Source of the DNA: Comamonas thiooxydans
GTDB lineage: Bacteria > Pseudomonadota > Gammaproteobacteria > Burkholderiales > Burkholderiaceae_C
Direction: 5' to 3'
Assembly (NCBI RefSeq): GCF_000964545.1
Contig: NZ_BBVD01000007.1
Location: 434,001-498,000, forward strand
DNA: 64,000 nt
Shown: positions 1 to 8,994 of the stretch, piece after piece
Layout: every line of letters begins with the position of its first letter
Numbering within the stretch: position 1 is the first letter of the stretch
Notes under the pieces: model-generated
Seen by the model: only the letters and a program-made list of their open reading frames with translations
Told to the model about the DNA's origin: nothing
The model's database searches: none
Made by a program: the position numbers and the translations under genes

Positions 1-1061
1 ATGCGGTCTATGCCAGCGTGGCGGCGATTCAGGAGCTCAAGCGCCAGAACGTGCCTCACCCCCGCATCGTGGCCATCATCGAGACCTGTGAGGAAAGCGG
101 CTCGGCCGATCTGCTGCCCTATGTGGATGCCTTGCGCCCGCGTCTGGGCGATGTGGGCCTGGTGATCTGTCTGGACAGCGGTGCCGGCAACTACGACCAG
201 CTGTGGCTGACCACCAGCCTGCGCGGCATGGCCAGCGGCACGCTCAAGGTGCAGATCCTCACCGAGGGCGTGCACTCGGGCGATGCCTCGGGCGTGGTGC
301 CCTCGTCCTTTCGCATCATGCGCCAGGTGCTGGATCGTCTCGAGGACAGCAAGAACGGCCGCGTGCTGCCGCAGAGCTTTCACTGCGAGGTGCCGGCCGA
401 GCGCATGGCGCAGATCCGCGCCACGGCGGAGATCCTCGGCGAGGACGCTTATGCGCGCTTTCCCTGGGCGCATTACGACTGCGGCGGCTCGGCTCGTGTG
501 TCTCTGCCCACGACCACCGATCCCGTCCAGGCCCTGGTGCGTCGCACCTGGGAGCCCACGCTGAGCGTGACCGGAGTGGAGGGCATGCCCAATCTGCAAA
601 ATGCCGGCAATGTGCTGCGCCCCTACACGGCCTTCAAGCTCAGCCTGAGGCTGCCGCCGTTGGTCGATGCCGCAGCCTGCGTGCAGGAGATGAAGGCCCT
701 GTTGGAGGACAACGCACCCTATGAGGCCAGGGTGACCTGGGAAGGCCTGTCCAGCTCCAGTGGCTGGAATGCGCCGGGCATGGACGGCTGGTTCGAGAAG
801 GCGCTCAATGCCGCCAGCCAGGCCCATTTCGGCGCCGGCTGCGGCTATATCGGCCAGGGCGGCACGATTCCGCTGATGAATATGCTGAGCAAGGGCTTTC
901 CCAAGGCGCAGATGATGGTCTGTGGCGTGCTCGGACCCAAGAGCAATGCCCACGGTCCCAACGAGTTCCTCCATGTGCCCTATGCCAAGAAGCTCACGGC
1001 GTCGGTGGCTGAGGTGATTGCCGCCATGGCCCGCCATCAGACGGAGCCGGACCAGGCCTGA
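1..1061 (+). CDS. M20 family metallopeptidase, 5' truncated by window
   Basis: The reading frame is already open at base 3, so the start lies outside the window. The fragment carries the M20/M25/M40 zinc exopeptidase signatures: an E-E-S-G-S catalytic and metal-binding segment about 32 residues into the visible part, and a C-terminal A-H-G-P-N-E segment that supplies the last metal-binding histidine. Between them lies the lid/dimerisation domain. Relatives include ArgE, DapE, carboxypeptidase G2 and peptide or amide hydrolases, and the substrate cannot be told from this part. It ends with TGA. The next gene starts 168 bases later on the same strand. Confidence 0.85.
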   Translation, partial: AVYASVAAIQELKRQNVPHPRIVAIIETCEESGSADLLPYVDALRPRLGDVGLVICLDSGAGNYDQLWLTTSLRGMASGTLKVQILTEGVHSGDASGVVPSSFRIMRQVLDRLEDSKNGRVLPQSFHCEVPAERMAQIRATAEILGEDAYARFPWAHYDCGGSARVSLPTTTDPVQALVRRTWEPTLSVTGVEGMPNLQNAGNVLRPYTAFKLSLRLPPLVDAAACVQEMKALLEDNAPYEARVTWEGLSSSSGWNAPGMDGWFEKALNAASQAHFGAGCGYIGQGGTIPLMNMLSKGFPKAQMMVCGVLGPKSNAHGPNEFLHVPYAKKLTASVAEVIAAMARHQTEPDQA

Positions 1062-1228
1062 TCGCGGCATTGAAAATAGTCGCTGACGCTTTTCCAGAAA
1101 GCGTCGGTAGTTATCCTTTTGGTGGCGATAGTGTTGAATTCCCGGGGGCGGGCCGAGGATTGCCACGGTTGACGCGGGCGGGGGGGTGGCTGCATCCTGC
1201 AAGCTCTTGCCAGCTGAAGAGACCCTGC

Positions 1229-2107
1229 ATGACGCCTACCGATACCCGCACCCAGACGACGCCCCGGCTGCTGCATATGGCCGCATCGGACGCCACCCAG
1301 CTCGCGCTGCGCGACTGGCCGCTGGCGCCGGGCGTCAAGCCCCGTGCCCAGGTGCTGCTGGTGCATGGCCTGGGCGAGCACAGCGGCCGCTATGCCGTGC
1401 TGGCGCAGCGGCTCAACGAGTTCGGCTTTGCTGTGCGGGCCTATGACCAGTACGGCCACGGCCTGTCGGGCGGGCCGCAGGGCGGCCTGACCAGCGATAT
1501 GCGCTTGCTCGACGATCTGGCCGTGGTGCTCGATGCCACACGTGCAGCCATGCCCAGGCATCAGCCCCTGGTGCTGTTGGGGCACAGCCTGGGTGGACTG
1601 GTGGCCGCTGATTTTGTCGCATCCGGCCTGCGTCATGTGGACGGGCTGGTGCTGTCCTCGCCGGCGCTGGCCCTGCATCTGTCGGGTGTGCAGAAGGCGC
1701 TGGTGGCGAGCCTGCCCAGGCTGCTGCCCAATCTGCGCGTGGCCAATGGCGTGCAGTCCGCGCATCTCTCGCATGATCCCGAAGTGGCTCTGGCCTATGA
1801 CACCGATGCACTGCAGCACAGACGCATCAGCGCCAGGCTGGCGCGCTATATGGCCGAGGGTGGCCGCCATGTGCTGTCCAAGGCCACGGCCTGGTGCGTG
1901 CCCACGCTGCTGCTATGGGCGGGCGAGGACAAGCTGGTCAACCCTGCCGGCAGCGCCGCCTTTGCCGCCCAGGCGCCACGCGATCTGGTGCAGTCCCAGT
2001 GCTTTGAGGCGGCCTATCACGAGATCTTCAACGAGAGCCCCGAGCTGGCAGCTCCCGTGTTTGCGCGATTGGAGCAGTGGCTGGATCAGCAGTTTCCAGC
2101 CCCCTGA
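1229..2107 (+). CDS. alpha/beta hydrolase, lysophospholipase / monoacylglycerol lipase type
   Basis: This is a 292-residue serine hydrolase of the Hydrolase_4 (PldB/monoglyceride lipase) group. An H-G-L-G-E-H oxyanion segment near residue 50 is followed by D-Q-Y-G-H-G and the nucleophile elbow G-H-S-L-G-G near residue 115. A late W-A-G-E-D-K-L-V segment and an A-Y-H-E-I-F segment supply the acid and histidine of the triad. I chose the ATG at 1229, preceded by a GAAGAGA ribosome site, because the upstream in-frame extension has no family similarity. No signal peptide is present, so it is probably cytoplasmic. It is convergent with the SRAP gene and the two stops nearly touch. Confidence 0.85.
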   Translation: MTPTDTRTQTTPRLLHMAASDATQLALRDWPLAPGVKPRAQVLLVHGLGEHSGRYAVLAQRLNEFGFAVRAYDQYGHGLSGGPQGGLTSDMRLLDDLAVVLDATRAAMPRHQPLVLLGHSLGGLVAADFVASGLRHVDGLVLSSPALALHLSGVQKALVASLPRLLPNLRVANGVQSAHLSHDPEVALAYDTDALQHRRISARLARYMAEGGRHVLSKATAWCVPTLLLWAGEDKLVNPAGSAAFAAQAPRDLVQSQCFEAAYHEIFNESPELAAPVFARLEQWLDQQFPAP

Positions 2108-2842
2108 TTACCACTGCTGTGGCGGTTGCTTGCGGCCTTTTTCCACGGGGTTGGCACGCAGTTTTTCTGCCGGGTAGGGGCGCAGAAACTCCTTGGCCTT
2201 GTTGACCTTGGCATTGAGCCAGGCGTCGTATGCGCCTTCGTTGAGGATGGCCGGCATGGCCTTGTCGTTGCCGGGCTGGCCGTAGCGGTTCATCAGCGCA
2301 TGGGCATTGGCATTGATGGTGATGAGGGCGTAGCTGACGATGACCTCGCCGTCCTCGCCCACCCAGCGCGCCCAGACGCCGGCGGCGCCCATGGGCTGGT
2401 TGTCCACGCGGGTGATACGGGTCGGCAGGGGCTTGCCGGGGCGCAGGTCGTCGACCTGAAAGGACTGCAGCGGCACGATGCAGCGCTGGCCGGCCAGCCA
2501 GGCATCGCGGAACGCCGTTCCCGTGGTCAGATTGTCTATCTTTGCATTCACCAGCTTGAGCGCGCGCAGGCGGCCGTCAGACGCCGACTTCACCCAGTGC
2601 GGCACCAGACCGAAGCTGGCCGGCACCAGCAGCCGTTCCACCGGCAGTGCGGGTGCTCCTTCTTCAGGAGCTGTAAACGTACGTCCCAAGAGCGCTGCAG
2701 AGGACTCTGTGGCAGCGTTGATGATGATGCAGCCGAGGCGGCGCGGGGTGATGATGCTTTCGGGCCTGGGCTCGGGAGCCTCCACACGAAAGTTCTGCAG
2801 ATAAAACTCGGGCTTGGCCAGAGAGAGATGACAGCTGCTCAT
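2108..2842 (-). CDS. divergent SRAP (YedK/HMCES-like) domain protein lacking canonical catalytic residues
   Basis: This 244-residue protein follows the SRAP fold by eye: an F-G-L-V-P-H-W strand, a V-N-A-K segment where the family has N-A-R-x-E-T, an R-C-I-V-P segment, and a late M-P-A-I-L segment. Active SRAP proteins shield abasic DNA with Cys2, exposed after Met removal (M-C-G-R), plus a Glu in F-Y-E-W and a His in H-D-R-M-P. Here the N terminus reads M-S-S-C-H, the F-Y-E-W position reads F-Q-V-D, and the His position reads N-D-K-A-M-P. It may bind DNA without crosslinking it, or do something else. The rsmE stop lies just upstream, so the two are probably co-transcribed. Confidence 0.75.
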   Translation of the reverse strand: MSSCHLSLAKPEFYLQNFRVEAPEPRPESIITPRRLGCIIINAATESSAALLGRTFTAPEEGAPALPVERLLVPASFGLVPHWVKSASDGRLRALKLVNAKIDNLTTGTAFRDAWLAGQRCIVPLQSFQVDDLRPGKPLPTRITRVDNQPMGAAGVWARWVGEDGEVIVSYALITINANAHALMNRYGQPGNDKAMPAILNEGAYDAWLNAKVNKAKEFLRPYPAEKLRANPVEKGRKQPPQQW

Positions 2843-2846
2843 TGAT

Positions 2847-3587
2847 TTACTCCAGGGCCAGCAGGGACAGGGCGGCAACAGATGCCGTTTCAGCGCGCAG
2901 CACGCGGGAGCCGAGGCTGGCAGGTTTCCAGCCCTGCTCCAGCGCCCAGTCTTCTTCCTGGGCGGTCAGACCCCCTTCGGGGCCATGCAGCACCCAGACT
3001 GCCCGGGCATCGCCGGCGGCGGCGCGCAGCGGTTGATTGCCCTCGCGCAGCGACAGCACCAGACGCGCCGCATCGGCCGCAGGCGCCTGCTGGCTGCGCA
3101 GCCAGTCGGCCAGCGACAGCGGGGCATGAATCACGGGCACTTGGTTGCGCCCGCATTGCTCGCAGGCCGAGACGGCAATCGACTGCCAGCGCTCGATCTT
3201 CTTGTCGGCGCGGTCGCCCTTGAGCTTGAGCACGCTGCGTGCCGCCATCACGGGCTGGATGCTGGCGACACCCAGCTCGGTGGCTTTTTCCACCAGCCAG
3301 TCCATGCGCTCGTTGGCGGGCATGCCGACGACCAGGTGCACGGCACGTGCGGCTTCGCGCTCGGCGGGGCTGTGGCTGTCCACGCGCACGCCCACATCGC
3401 TGCGGCCCATGTGGGTGATGGTCGCCTGGAACTCGCCACCGGTAAAACCGTTGCCGGTCTGGCCCTCAAACAGCGTGATGACATCGCCGGGCTGGTGGCG
3501 CAGCACCTGCACATGGCGGGCGGCACCTGCAGGCAGGTCCAGCTCGTTGCCGATGTGCAGTGGAATAGGGCAGTGATAGCGCGGCAT
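2847..3587 (-). CDS. rsmE: 16S rRNA (uracil1498-N3)-methyltransferase RsmE
   Basis: This 246-residue SPOUT-class methyltransferase methylates U1498 of 16S rRNA in the 30S subunit using SAM. The N-terminal PUA-like RNA-binding part begins M-P-R-Y-H. The SPOUT knot is visible as V-L-H-G-P-E-G-G-L followed by the C-terminal L-R-A-E-T-A segment that holds SAM. Length and both motifs are normal for RsmE. It is followed by the SRAP gene after 4 bases and preceded by amgK on the same strand, 166 bases away, with a dispersed repeat in that gap. Confidence 0.95.
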   Translation of the reverse strand: MPRYHCPIPLHIGNELDLPAGAARHVQVLRHQPGDVITLFEGQTGNGFTGGEFQATITHMGRSDVGVRVDSHSPAEREAARAVHLVVGMPANERMDWLVEKATELGVASIQPVMAARSVLKLKGDRADKKIERWQSIAVSACEQCGRNQVPVIHAPLSLADWLRSQQAPAADAARLVLSLREGNQPLRAAAGDARAVWVLHGPEGGLTAQEEDWALEQGWKPASLGSRVLRAETASVAALSLLALE

Positions 3588-3660
3588 AGGGGAAATTGAT
3601 ATTTGTTACTTGCGGTTAGAGCTGCTTCGCAGCCTGTAAAACTGGCACCCTCTAACCTAG

Positions 3661-3750
3661 GGACACCGCGCAAGGGCCGCCCCGCAGCGCTGGTGTCGTC
3701 CCCCTCCGCGAAGCAGAGAGGGGGAAGCCGCAAAGCGGCTCAGGGGGGGG
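3661..3750 (-). repeat. GC-rich dispersed repeat, family A, copy 1 (3' of amgK)
   Basis: Read on the minus strand, it begins 3 bases after the amgK stop with a C-run and CTGAGCCGC-TTTGCGGCTT hairpin, continues with CCCCCTC...GAGGGGG, and ends with GCTGCGGGGCGGCCCTTGCG. The same blocks in the same order occur after five other genes in the window. Confidence 0.8.
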
Positions 3751-3753
3751 TGC

Positions 3754-4860
3754 TCACATCCGCCCGTAGGCGTAACCCACCTGCGTCTGGATACCCTCGA
3801 TCTCGTCGATCAATTTGAGGAACGGGCCCAGCGCGCGGTAGCGGTTGCAGGTGGATCGGATGTAGTGGATGAAACGAGGCGTATCGGCCAGATACTTGGG
3901 CTTGCCGTCGCGCAACGTCAGGCGCGCAAAGATACCCGCAACCTTGAGGTGGCGCTGCAGACCCATCCATTCAACCCCACGGTAGAACTCGCCGAAGTCA
4001 TCACCCCAGCCGCTGGCGCTGTTGGCTCCCACCAGGCCGGCCTTGCGGGCCTTTTCCCAGTAACGGATGGTGATGTCGATGATGAAGTCCTCTTCCCAGC
4101 TGATGAAGGCATCTCGCAGCAGGCTGGCGATGTCATAGGTGATGGGGCCGTAGACGGCATCCTGGAAGTCCAGCACGCCCAGCGGCGCGCCGCTGGACAC
4201 AGGTTGCATCAGGTTGCGCATCATGAAGTCACGGTGCACATAGACGCTGGGAGCCTGCAGATTGTGGGCGACGATCTGATCGAAGGTCTTGCTGAGCAGG
4301 GCCTGCTGCTTGTCGTCCAGCGTGAACTGGCGGTGCTTGGCGATGTACCAGTCGGGAAACAGCTGCAGCTCGCGGCGCAGCAGGGCCTCGTCATAGAGAG
4401 GCAAGCTGCCGGTATTGCCGGCCTTGGAGGCCAGTTGCCAGTCCAGCAGCACCTCGATGGCCGAACGGTACCAGGCTTCGGCATCCTGGGGTTTTTCGGG
4501 GTTCAGAGCCTCGATGACGGTCTGGCCGCCCAGGTCGCTGAGCAGCATGAAGCCATGAACAGCATCCCAGTCCAGGATCTGCGGCACGCACAGGCCGGCC
4601 TGGTTCATCAGGCTCTGAACCTTGGCAAAAGGCGCGCAATCTTCCTTGTCTGGCGGCGCGTCCATGACGATCAGGCTGCTTCCATCGCTGCGATCCAGGC
4701 GCAGATAGCGGCGAAAGCTCGCATCGGCCGAAGCGGGGCGCAGGGTTGCGGGAAGCATCTGGTGCTTTTGAGCCAGCGGTGCCAGCCAGGCGTCGAATGC
4801 GGCGTGGCGGGCAGAATCTGCCCAGGCAACGCCAACTGTGGGGGTGATAGGAGCGGTCAT
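3754..4860 (-). CDS. amgK: N-acetylmuramate/N-acetylglucosamine kinase AmgK
   Basis: This 368-residue aminoglycoside-phosphotransferase-fold kinase phosphorylates the anomeric position of MurNAc and GlcNAc in the cell-wall recycling route that bypasses de novo UDP-MurNAc synthesis. Visible landmarks are the catalytic loop V-H-R-D-F-M-M-R-N and the Mg-binding L-D-F-Q-D-A-V-Y-G-P segment, both typical of AmgK. I chose the ATG at 4860 because an in-frame extension of 44 codons upstream has no family similarity. It is divergent from lptD, as in Pseudomonas. The usual partner murU (nucleotidyltransferase) does not follow it; repeat A and rsmE take its place. Confidence 0.9.
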   Translation of the reverse strand: MTAPITPTVGVAWADSARHAAFDAWLAPLAQKHQMLPATLRPASADASFRRYLRLDRSDGSSLIVMDAPPDKEDCAPFAKVQSLMNQAGLCVPQILDWDAVHGFMLLSDLGGQTVIEALNPEKPQDAEAWYRSAIEVLLDWQLASKAGNTGSLPLYDEALLRRELQLFPDWYIAKHRQFTLDDKQQALLSKTFDQIVAHNLQAPSVYVHRDFMMRNLMQPVSSGAPLGVLDFQDAVYGPITYDIASLLRDAFISWEEDFIIDITIRYWEKARKAGLVGANSASGWGDDFGEFYRGVEWMGLQRHLKVAGIFARLTLRDGKPKYLADTPRFIHYIRSTCNRYRALGPFLKLIDEIEGIQTQVGYAYGRM

Positions 4861-4974
4861 GGATAATCGGATTTTACAAACCGATGCCGCCGCATCTGTG
4901 GACAGTGGTGCTAGGCTCTCGGTTTTCTGTTGACGTGTGCCAGGGCACGCGCGCTTTTGACGTTCAAGATCATC

Positions 4975-7449
4975 GTGCAATCCCCATCCCATCCGCGAGA
5001 TTTCCTACCTGCCTGCCCTGCCCGTTCGACGCGTGCGGGGGCTGCTCGGCCGGTGATTCGTCCTCTGGCATGGGCTGTGGCACTGGCATGGGCGGGTGCT
5101 GGCATGCAGGTCTATGCCCAGTCGGCCGAAACGAGCGGATCGTCCTCCTCCAGCGTCGCGGGCGAGCTGCCAGCCTTGGAACTCAAGTCCAGCAGTGCGC
5201 TGCAGGAGAGCTATCCTCAGGAAGTGCGTGACCAGCAGCCCATCTATATCAAAGGTGACAGCCTGTCCGGTCAGCCCGATCTCAAGGCCTCGGTTCATGG
5301 CGAGGCAGAGTTGCGCCGCGGCGACACCATGATCCGCGCGGACAAGCTCGACTATGCGGTTCCGGACGACAGGATCAACGCCGTGGGCTCGGTCCACATC
5401 AACCAGGCTGGCAATGTCTATGAGGGAACAGCGCTGGATCTGCAGATGGATGCCTTCAAGGGCCAGTTCGACAACGCCAACTATCGCTTTCTGGCCACGG
5501 GTGGCCATGGCGAGTCCTCGCGAGTGGATTTCATCGACAAGGATCGTTCGGTCGTCCATGACGCCACCTACACCACCTGCCAGCGCGATGACGAGGCCAG
5601 CTGGGAGCCGAGCTGGGTGCTCGAGGCCAAGACCATTCATCTGGACATGGCCGAAGAGGTGGGGGTGGCCGAGGGTGCGTCCCTGAAGTTCAAGGGCGTG
5701 ACCGTCCTGCCCGTGCCGCGCATGAGCTTTCCGCTCTCGGACAAGCGCAAATCGGGCCTGCTGCCGCCCATGATAGGCATGGACAAGCTCGGCGGTATCG
5801 AGTATTCGCAGCCCTATTACTGGAATATCGCCCCCAATCGCGATATGACCATCACGCCCTCGCTGATGACCAAGCGCGGCGTGAACCTGACGGGGCAGTT
5901 CCGCTATCTGGAGCCCAGCTACTCGGGCGAGACCTATGCCAGCTACATGCTGGGAGACAATCTGCGCAACCGCGATCGCTGGGGCTATTCCTGGCAGCAT
6001 CGTGCGAGCTTCGACACGCCGGTCGGCGGTCTGGGGCTGAACCTCAATCTGAACCGCGTCAGCGACGGTGATTACTGGCGCGACTTCCGCCTGGCTCCCG
6101 TGGCGTTGCGCCAGCGCCTGCTGCCCAGCACGGCCAATCTGAGCTGGGCCAAGGGCGATGGGGTGCTGAGCCTCAATGTGCTGCGCTATCAAGTGCAGCA
6201 GGATGTGACTTCGCCGATTGCGCCGCCCTACAGCATGGTGCCGCAGCTGCAGTACCGCTACACGCCGCTGGACCTGCCGCATGGGCTGGATTTCTCCGTG
6301 GTGGCCGACACCACACGCTTCGAGCTGATTCGCCCCATCACGGGTCAGGTCGGCAACAACGGCCAGCGCAGCTATGTGCAGGCGCAGCTGAGCCGGCCAT
6401 TCCTGTCTCCCGGCGCCTTCATCACGCCCAAGCTGATGCTGCATACCTCCATGTATCAGACCGATCAGTTGATGAGCAACGGCAGCAAGAGCGCCAACCG
6501 GACCTTGCCCACCTTCAGCCTGGACAGCGGCCTGATCTTCGAGCGCGACACCTCCTGGTTCGGCAAGAATCTGTTGCAGACCTTCGAACCCCGAGCCTTC
6601 TATACCTATACGCCCTATCGCGATCAGAGCATGCTGCCGCTCTACGATACGGGTCGCAGCGATTTCAACTTCGCGAGTATTTTTTCCGAGAACGACTATG
6701 TCGGTCAGGACCGCATTGCCGACAACCATCTGATGACGCTGGGCGCGACCTCGCGCTTCATCGACCCTGAAAGCGGTGCGGAAAAGCTCAAGTTCGCCGT
6801 GGCCCAGCGCGTTCGCCTGTCAGATCAGCGCGTGCTGCTGCCCGGTGAGGTGGCTGCTACCAGCAAGCTGTCCGATATCCTGCTGGGTGCTGCCTTCAAC
6901 TGGACCGACAAATGGTCGCTGGAAGGCACGACCCAGTACAACAAGGACTTGAACCGCACGGTCCGTACCACGGCCACGGCGCGTTACAGTCCGGGCAACT
7001 ATCGCACCTTCAACATCGGCTACCGCACGCAGCTGGATACGGTCACCAAGAAGCCGTCCAGCGAGCTGGTGGATGTGGGCTGGCAATGGCCCATCAACGA
7101 CCTCTGGGGTGACAAGGGCAAGGATCTGGGCGCCGGTCGCGGCCAGGGCGGTGGCCGCTGGTATGCGGTGGGCCGCCTCAACTACTCCATCAAGGACAAC
7201 AAGCTGGTGGATACCGTGGTCGGCTTCGAATACGACGGTTGCTGCTGGATTGGCCGTGTGGTGCTGGAGCGTCTGCAAAGCTCGGTCATCCAGTCCAATC
7301 TGCGTCTGCTGTTCCAGATGGAGTTCGTGGGCTTCTCGCGCCTGAGCTTTGGTGCCGACCCCACCTCCAGTCTCAAGCAGAATGTGCCGCGCTACCAATA
7401 TTTGCGTGAGGCGGTGACTCCGCCCAGCCGCTTTACCAATTACGATTAA
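4975..7449 (+). CDS. lptD: LPS-assembly outer membrane protein LptD
   Basis: This is the outer-membrane beta-barrel that, with LptE, inserts LPS into the outer leaflet. The N-terminal OstA/LptA-like jellyroll is seen around P-I-Y-I-K-G-D and G-E-A-E-L-R-R-G-D. It is followed by a long beta-barrel and the typical adjacent cysteine pair in Y-D-G-C-C-W near the C terminus. A signal peptide (I-R-P-L-A-W...V-Y-A-Q) precedes the mature part. The start is uncertain: GTG at 4975 is given here, TTG 4930 and GTG 5053 are alternatives, and none has a strong ribosome site. Mature cysteines are only T-T-C-Q and C-C, so the N-terminal cysteine of E. coli LptD has no counterpart. It is followed by surA after 14 bases. 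Confidence 0.95.
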   Translation: MQSPSHPRDFLPACPARSTRAGAARPVIRPLAWAVALAWAGAGMQVYAQSAETSGSSSSSVAGELPALELKSSSALQESYPQEVRDQQPIYIKGDSLSGQPDLKASVHGEAELRRGDTMIRADKLDYAVPDDRINAVGSVHINQAGNVYEGTALDLQMDAFKGQFDNANYRFLATGGHGESSRVDFIDKDRSVVHDATYTTCQRDDEASWEPSWVLEAKTIHLDMAEEVGVAEGASLKFKGVTVLPVPRMSFPLSDKRKSGLLPPMIGMDKLGGIEYSQPYYWNIAPNRDMTITPSLMTKRGVNLTGQFRYLEPSYSGETYASYMLGDNLRNRDRWGYSWQHRASFDTPVGGLGLNLNLNRVSDGDYWRDFRLAPVALRQRLLPSTANLSWAKGDGVLSLNVLRYQVQQDVTSPIAPPYSMVPQLQYRYTPLDLPHGLDFSVVADTTRFELIRPITGQVGNNGQRSYVQAQLSRPFLSPGAFITPKLMLHTSMYQTDQLMSNGSKSANRTLPTFSLDSGLIFERDTSWFGKNLLQTFEPRAFYTYTPYRDQSMLPLYDTGRSDFNFASIFSENDYVGQDRIADNHLMTLGATSRFIDPESGAEKLKFAVAQRVRLSDQRVLLPGEVAATSKLSDILLGAAFNWTDKWSLEGTTQYNKDLNRTVRTTATARYSPGNYRTFNIGYRTQLDTVTKKPSSELVDVGWQWPINDLWGDKGKDLGAGRGQGGGRWYAVGRLNYSIKDNKLVDTVVGFEYDGCCWIGRVVLERLQSSVIQSNLRLLFQMEFVGFSRLSFGADPTSSLKQNVPRYQYLREAVTPPSRFTNYD

Positions 7450-7463
7450 TCAAGGCTTTTTTC

Positions 7464-8891
7464 ATGCGTTTTTTCTCCAAGACATCCAATGCATGTGCTG
7501 TTGCCGTGGCACTGGCTGTAATGGCTGCCGGTGTGCAGGCCCAGGGCCTGAAGAGTCCCGGCAGCAAGGCCAAGGCTGGCAATGACTCCTCTATCTCGCG
7601 TGCATTGGAGGCTACGGCCCAGCCCTCGGGGCGTCAGGCTCCAGCAGCCGCACAGGGTGTTCGCTCGGCCGATTACATCGTGGCCGTGGTCAATTCCGAG
7701 CCCATCACCAATAACGAAGTGCGTGCGCGCATGGCGCGCGTTGCGCAGAACGTGACCGAGCAGGGCGGGCAGCTGCCGTCCCAGAGCGAGCTGGCCCGCC
7801 AGGTTCTGGAGCGCCTGATTGTCGAGCGCGTGCAGTTGCAGGAAGCCAAGGACACGGGCATCAACATTGACAACATGACGGTCGATCAGGCCGTTGCCAA
7901 TGTGGCGCGCCAGAACAATACCGACAAGGCCGGCCTGGTGTCGCGCCTGAAGGCCGAAGGGATTTCCGAAGCGCAGTTCCGTTCGGAGATCCGCAACCAG
8001 ATGCTGATGCAGCGCGTGCGCGAGCGTGATGTGGACGGTCGCGTCAAGGTCGCGGAAGCCGACATCGATCGCTATCTCAAGGAGCAGAAGCGTCCGGGCG
8101 ATGCGGCTGCAGGTGCGGCAGCCAATCTGGGCCACATCCTGATCACCGTGCCTGAAAATGCCAGCCCTGCCGTGGTGGCGGAGCGCGAGGCCAAGGCCAA
8201 GCAGGCGGCAGAAGCGGCGCGCAAGAATCCCGACTTCATCGCCGCCGTGCGGGAATTTTCGGATGTACCCAACGGTCAGGGTGGCGGCGCCATGGGCATG
8301 CGCCCCATGAGCGATTACCCCGAGCTGTTTTCTCAACAGGTGGGCAATTCGGCTGTCGGTGCCATCGTCGGTCCGTTTCGTTCGGGCGCTGGTTTCCACG
8401 TGCTCAAGGTGCTGGAAAAATCTCAGACCGGAGCACCTGTATACATCACGCAGAACCACGCCCGCCATATTCTGCTGACCGTAGGCGATGGCATGACCGA
8501 AGCCCAGGCGGCCAAGCGTCTGGAGGACTACAAGCGTCGTGTGGAAGCCGGCCAGGCCACCTTCCAGCAACTGGCGCAGGAGTTCTCCAAGGACGGCAGC
8601 GCGCGCAATGGCGGTGATCTGGGCTGGTCATCGCCAGGCCAGTTCGTGCCCGAGTTCGAACGCGTGCTCGACAACCTGCAGCCGGGCCAGATCAGCAACC
8701 CCGTGGTGTCGCGTTTCGGCGTGCACCTGATCCAGCTGATCGAGCGCCGCCAGGAAAAGCTCACCGAGCGCGAGCAGCGCGAAATGGTGCGCAACGTGGT
8801 GCGCGAGCGCAAGGCCGAGCAGGACTACGAAACCTGGCTCAAGGAACTGCGCGGCAAGGCCTTTGTGGAATACCGCGAGCCGCCCCAATAA
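7464..8891 (+). CDS. surA: periplasmic chaperone / peptidyl-prolyl isomerase SurA
   Basis: This 475-residue SurA has a signal peptide ending V-Q-A-Q, an N-terminal chaperone domain (S-A-D-Y-I-V-A-V-V-N-S-E-P-I-T), and two parvulin domains, each with the H-I-L core (G-H-I-L-I-T near residue 228 and R-H-I-L-L-T near 336). It escorts outer-membrane proteins, including LptD, through the periplasm, so its place directly behind lptD makes sense. It is somewhat longer than E. coli SurA because of a low-complexity linker after the signal peptide. Confidence 0.95.
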   Translation: MRFFSKTSNACAVAVALAVMAAGVQAQGLKSPGSKAKAGNDSSISRALEATAQPSGRQAPAAAQGVRSADYIVAVVNSEPITNNEVRARMARVAQNVTEQGGQLPSQSELARQVLERLIVERVQLQEAKDTGINIDNMTVDQAVANVARQNNTDKAGLVSRLKAEGISEAQFRSEIRNQMLMQRVRERDVDGRVKVAEADIDRYLKEQKRPGDAAAGAAANLGHILITVPENASPAVVAEREAKAKQAAEAARKNPDFIAAVREFSDVPNGQGGGAMGMRPMSDYPELFSQQVGNSAVGAIVGPFRSGAGFHVLKVLEKSQTGAPVYITQNHARHILLTVGDGMTEAQAAKRLEDYKRRVEAGQATFQQLAQEFSKDGSARNGGDLGWSSPGQFVPEFERVLDNLQPGQISNPVVSRFGVHLIQLIERRQEKLTEREQREMVRNVVRERKAEQDYETWLKELRGKAFVEYREPPQ

Positions 8892-8994
8892 GCCCATTCA
8901 GTCCGCTTGAAGTGCCCGGTAATGTCATCATTGCGCACCGGGCATCGAAGCTCCCCCTCATTCCAAGCGGTGCCCAGGCACCGCTTTCGCATTC

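Noticed and set aside
5005..6729. Long open frame antisense to lptD (over 570 codons), and similar antisense frames under the gamma-glutamyltransferase gene, PBP1A, and methyltransferase-to-tapT region
   Set aside because: High GC content keeps the opposite frames open. The sense genes have clear families, while the antisense products are low-complexity His/Arg/Gln/Gly-rich sequence.
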